Source: Candidatus Falkowiibacteriota bacterium
GTDB lineage: Bacteria > Patescibacteriota > Patescibacteriia > UBA11705 > JACRDX01
NCBI GenBank assembly: GCA_016212745.1
Contig: JACRDX010000010.1
Location: 1-31,104, forward strand
Reading direction: 5' to 3'
Length of the DNA stretch: 31,104 nucleotides
Shown here: piece by piece, positions 29,970 through 31,104 of the stretch
How positions within the stretch are numbered: position 1 is the stretch's first letter
How the letters are laid out: each line of letters begins with the position of its first letter
Position numbers and translations under genes: made by a program
The notes under the pieces: generated by a model
What the model was told of the DNA's origin: nothing
Databases searched by the model: none
The model's input: only the letters and a program-made list of their open reading frames with translations

Positions 29970-31097
29970 ATGTCCAAGCTTATAATCCAAGGCAATGCAA
30001 AATTAAGCGGAACATATTTGCCGCAAGGCAATAAAAACGCCGCGCTCCCAATAATCAGCGCAACGCTTTTGATTAAAGGCAAAGTTATTTTAAACAATGT
30101 CCCGGAAATTGAGGATGTCCTGACACTAATAGAAATTATAAAAAAACTTGGTGTTAAAGTGGAAAAACTTGGCGCAAATCGTTATTCTTTTGATGCCACC
30201 GAAGTGCCGAACAATGTCCCTGACCCAGAACTTTCCAGAAAAATCCGCGGCATCCTGCTATTGATCCCCGGCCTGATTTATCGCGCAGAAAAAACACAAC
30301 TTTCATTTTTTGGCGGCGACCCAATTGGCATCAGACAAATTGACACTTTTGCGCAGGCAATCAAATCACTTGGCGTAGAGATTGAAAACAAAAACGGTTC
30401 GCTCGTTTTCCACGGTAAAAAAATTATTGGGAATCAACTTTATTTGGACGAAGCCAGCGTTGTTGCGACAGAAAGCGCGATTATTTTGGCCAGCATGGCC
30501 CAAGGCGTCACAGAAATTTTCAATGCTGCCTGCGAACCGCACGTGGCTGACCTTTGCAACTTTTTAAACCAATGCAGGGCAAAAATCACTGGCATTGGCT
30601 CCAACCACCTCAAAATTCACGGCACAACAGAACTGCAACCAACAGAATATTCAATTTGCTCTGACCACATTGAAATCGGCAGCATCGCGGTTTTGGCAGC
30701 CGTCACTGGCAGCGAACTAACAATAAACAATGTCAACCCAACAACTTTTTATTGGATAAACCACGGCTTTGCCAAACTTGGTGTTAATTTAATTTTTGAA
30801 AACAATCAACTGATAATCAAGAAAAAACAACCAATGAAAGTCGCGGAAAGTCTCGGCCATCAGATACAAAAATTTGACGACGGCCCTTGGCCAGCTTTTC
30901 CAACTGACTTGCTAAGCTTGATGATTGTTTTGGCAACACAAATAAAAGGTGAAGTTTTATTTTTTGAAAAAATGTTTGACAGCCGTTTGTTTTTCACTGA
31001 CTCTTTACGAAAAATGGGCGCGAAAATCACGCTGTGCGACCCGCATCGCGTGGTAGTTGAGGTCCAAAAAAAATTACGCGGCAAAAAATTAACATAG
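29970..31097 (+). CDS. murA: UDP-GlcNAc 1-carboxyvinyltransferase, C-terminus missing
   Basis: MurA makes the first committed step of peptidoglycan synthesis, adding enolpyruvate from PEP to UDP-GlcNAc. Lys22 (QGNKNA), SRKIRG, ASVVATESA and FPTD (Asp313) match the family. The catalytic Cys115 position is Asp117 here (FFGGDPIG), the substitution known to confer fosfomycin insensitivity. The protein stops at 375 aa after LRGKKLT with a TAG; full-length MurA has about 420 aa, and the lost part holds the PEP-binding arginines (371 and 397 in E. coli). The bases after the TAG (TAC GAC) fit the expected x-D of the next motif (apDiRaG), so the stop looks like an interruption. The window ends 7 bases later. 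Confidence 0.88.
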   Translation: MSKLIIQGNAKLSGTYLPQGNKNAALPIISATLLIKGKVILNNVPEIEDVLTLIEIIKKLGVKVEKLGANRYSFDATEVPNNVPDPELSRKIRGILLLIPGLIYRAEKTQLSFFGGDPIGIRQIDTFAQAIKSLGVEIENKNGSLVFHGKKIIGNQLYLDEASVVATESAIILASMAQGVTEIFNAACEPHVADLCNFLNQCRAKITGIGSNHLKIHGTTELQPTEYSICSDHIEIGSIAVLAAVTGSELTINNVNPTTFYWINHGFAKLGVNLIFENNQLIIKKKQPMKVAESLGHQIQKFDDGPWPAFPTDLLSLMIVLATQIKGEVLFFEKMFDSRLFFTDSLRKMGAKITLCDPHRVVVEVQKKLRGKKLT

Positions 31098-31104
31098 TAC
31101 GACA

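Overview
The window reads as chromosome of a streamlined bacterium, most probably a Candidate Phyla Radiation (Patescibacteria, Parcubacteria-like) member. This is an inference from the style of the proteins (short L31, L25 and MiaA, PrmC with NLPY, a DUF3048 protein, a two-domain ThyX), the near absence of Shine-Dalgarno sequences at housekeeping starts, and AT-rich repetitive spacers. UGA, UAA and UAG all end real genes, so the standard bacterial code fits.

Layout. 1-450: two tRNA genes (Ser, Asp) on the minus strand with GC-rich palindromes and a duplicated 5' tRNA half. 448-2100: a minus-strand operon with lgt. 2130-3310: a reverse-transcriptase remnant abutting an IS481-like insertion sequence whose transposase carries an in-frame TAG. 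3360-5865: rpmE, prfA, prmC. 5846-10340 (minus): rplY, a DUF3048 protein, a small membrane protein, rodA and another membrane protein. 10590-14490: gyrB, secE, nusG, rplK, rplA. 14590-17690: a dTTP-supply cluster (dCMP deaminase, P-loop kinase, tandem ThyX, thymidylate kinase), then gatB. 19240-21600 (minus): miaA and miaB, which act in sequence on tRNA A37, separated by an unidentified structured RNA. 21665-25605: a membrane protein, then mraY, murD, ftsW. 25600-29840: an accessory stretch with rpmA, a small unknown gene, two lipoproteins and the RNase P RNA. 29970-end: murA, ending early at a TAG.

Functional links: prmC modifies the release factor encoded by prfA; lgt would lipidate the two lipoproteins; mraY, murD, ftsW, rodA and murA supply peptidoglycan synthesis.

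The most unusual signals are: (i) an about 85-bp element in three copies, always in the same orientation 17-23 nt before a start codon (prfA, rodA, murA); (ii) short palindromes found both between genes and in frame inside genes (lgt, prmC, thyX), resembling Rickettsia palindromic elements; (iii) promoters placed so that rpmE, secE, rplK, gatB and miaB mRNAs would be leaderless, while only three accessory genes have strong ribosome binding sites and ordinary leaders; (iv) the structured RNA between miaA and miaB; (v) rnpB behind a long structured leader.
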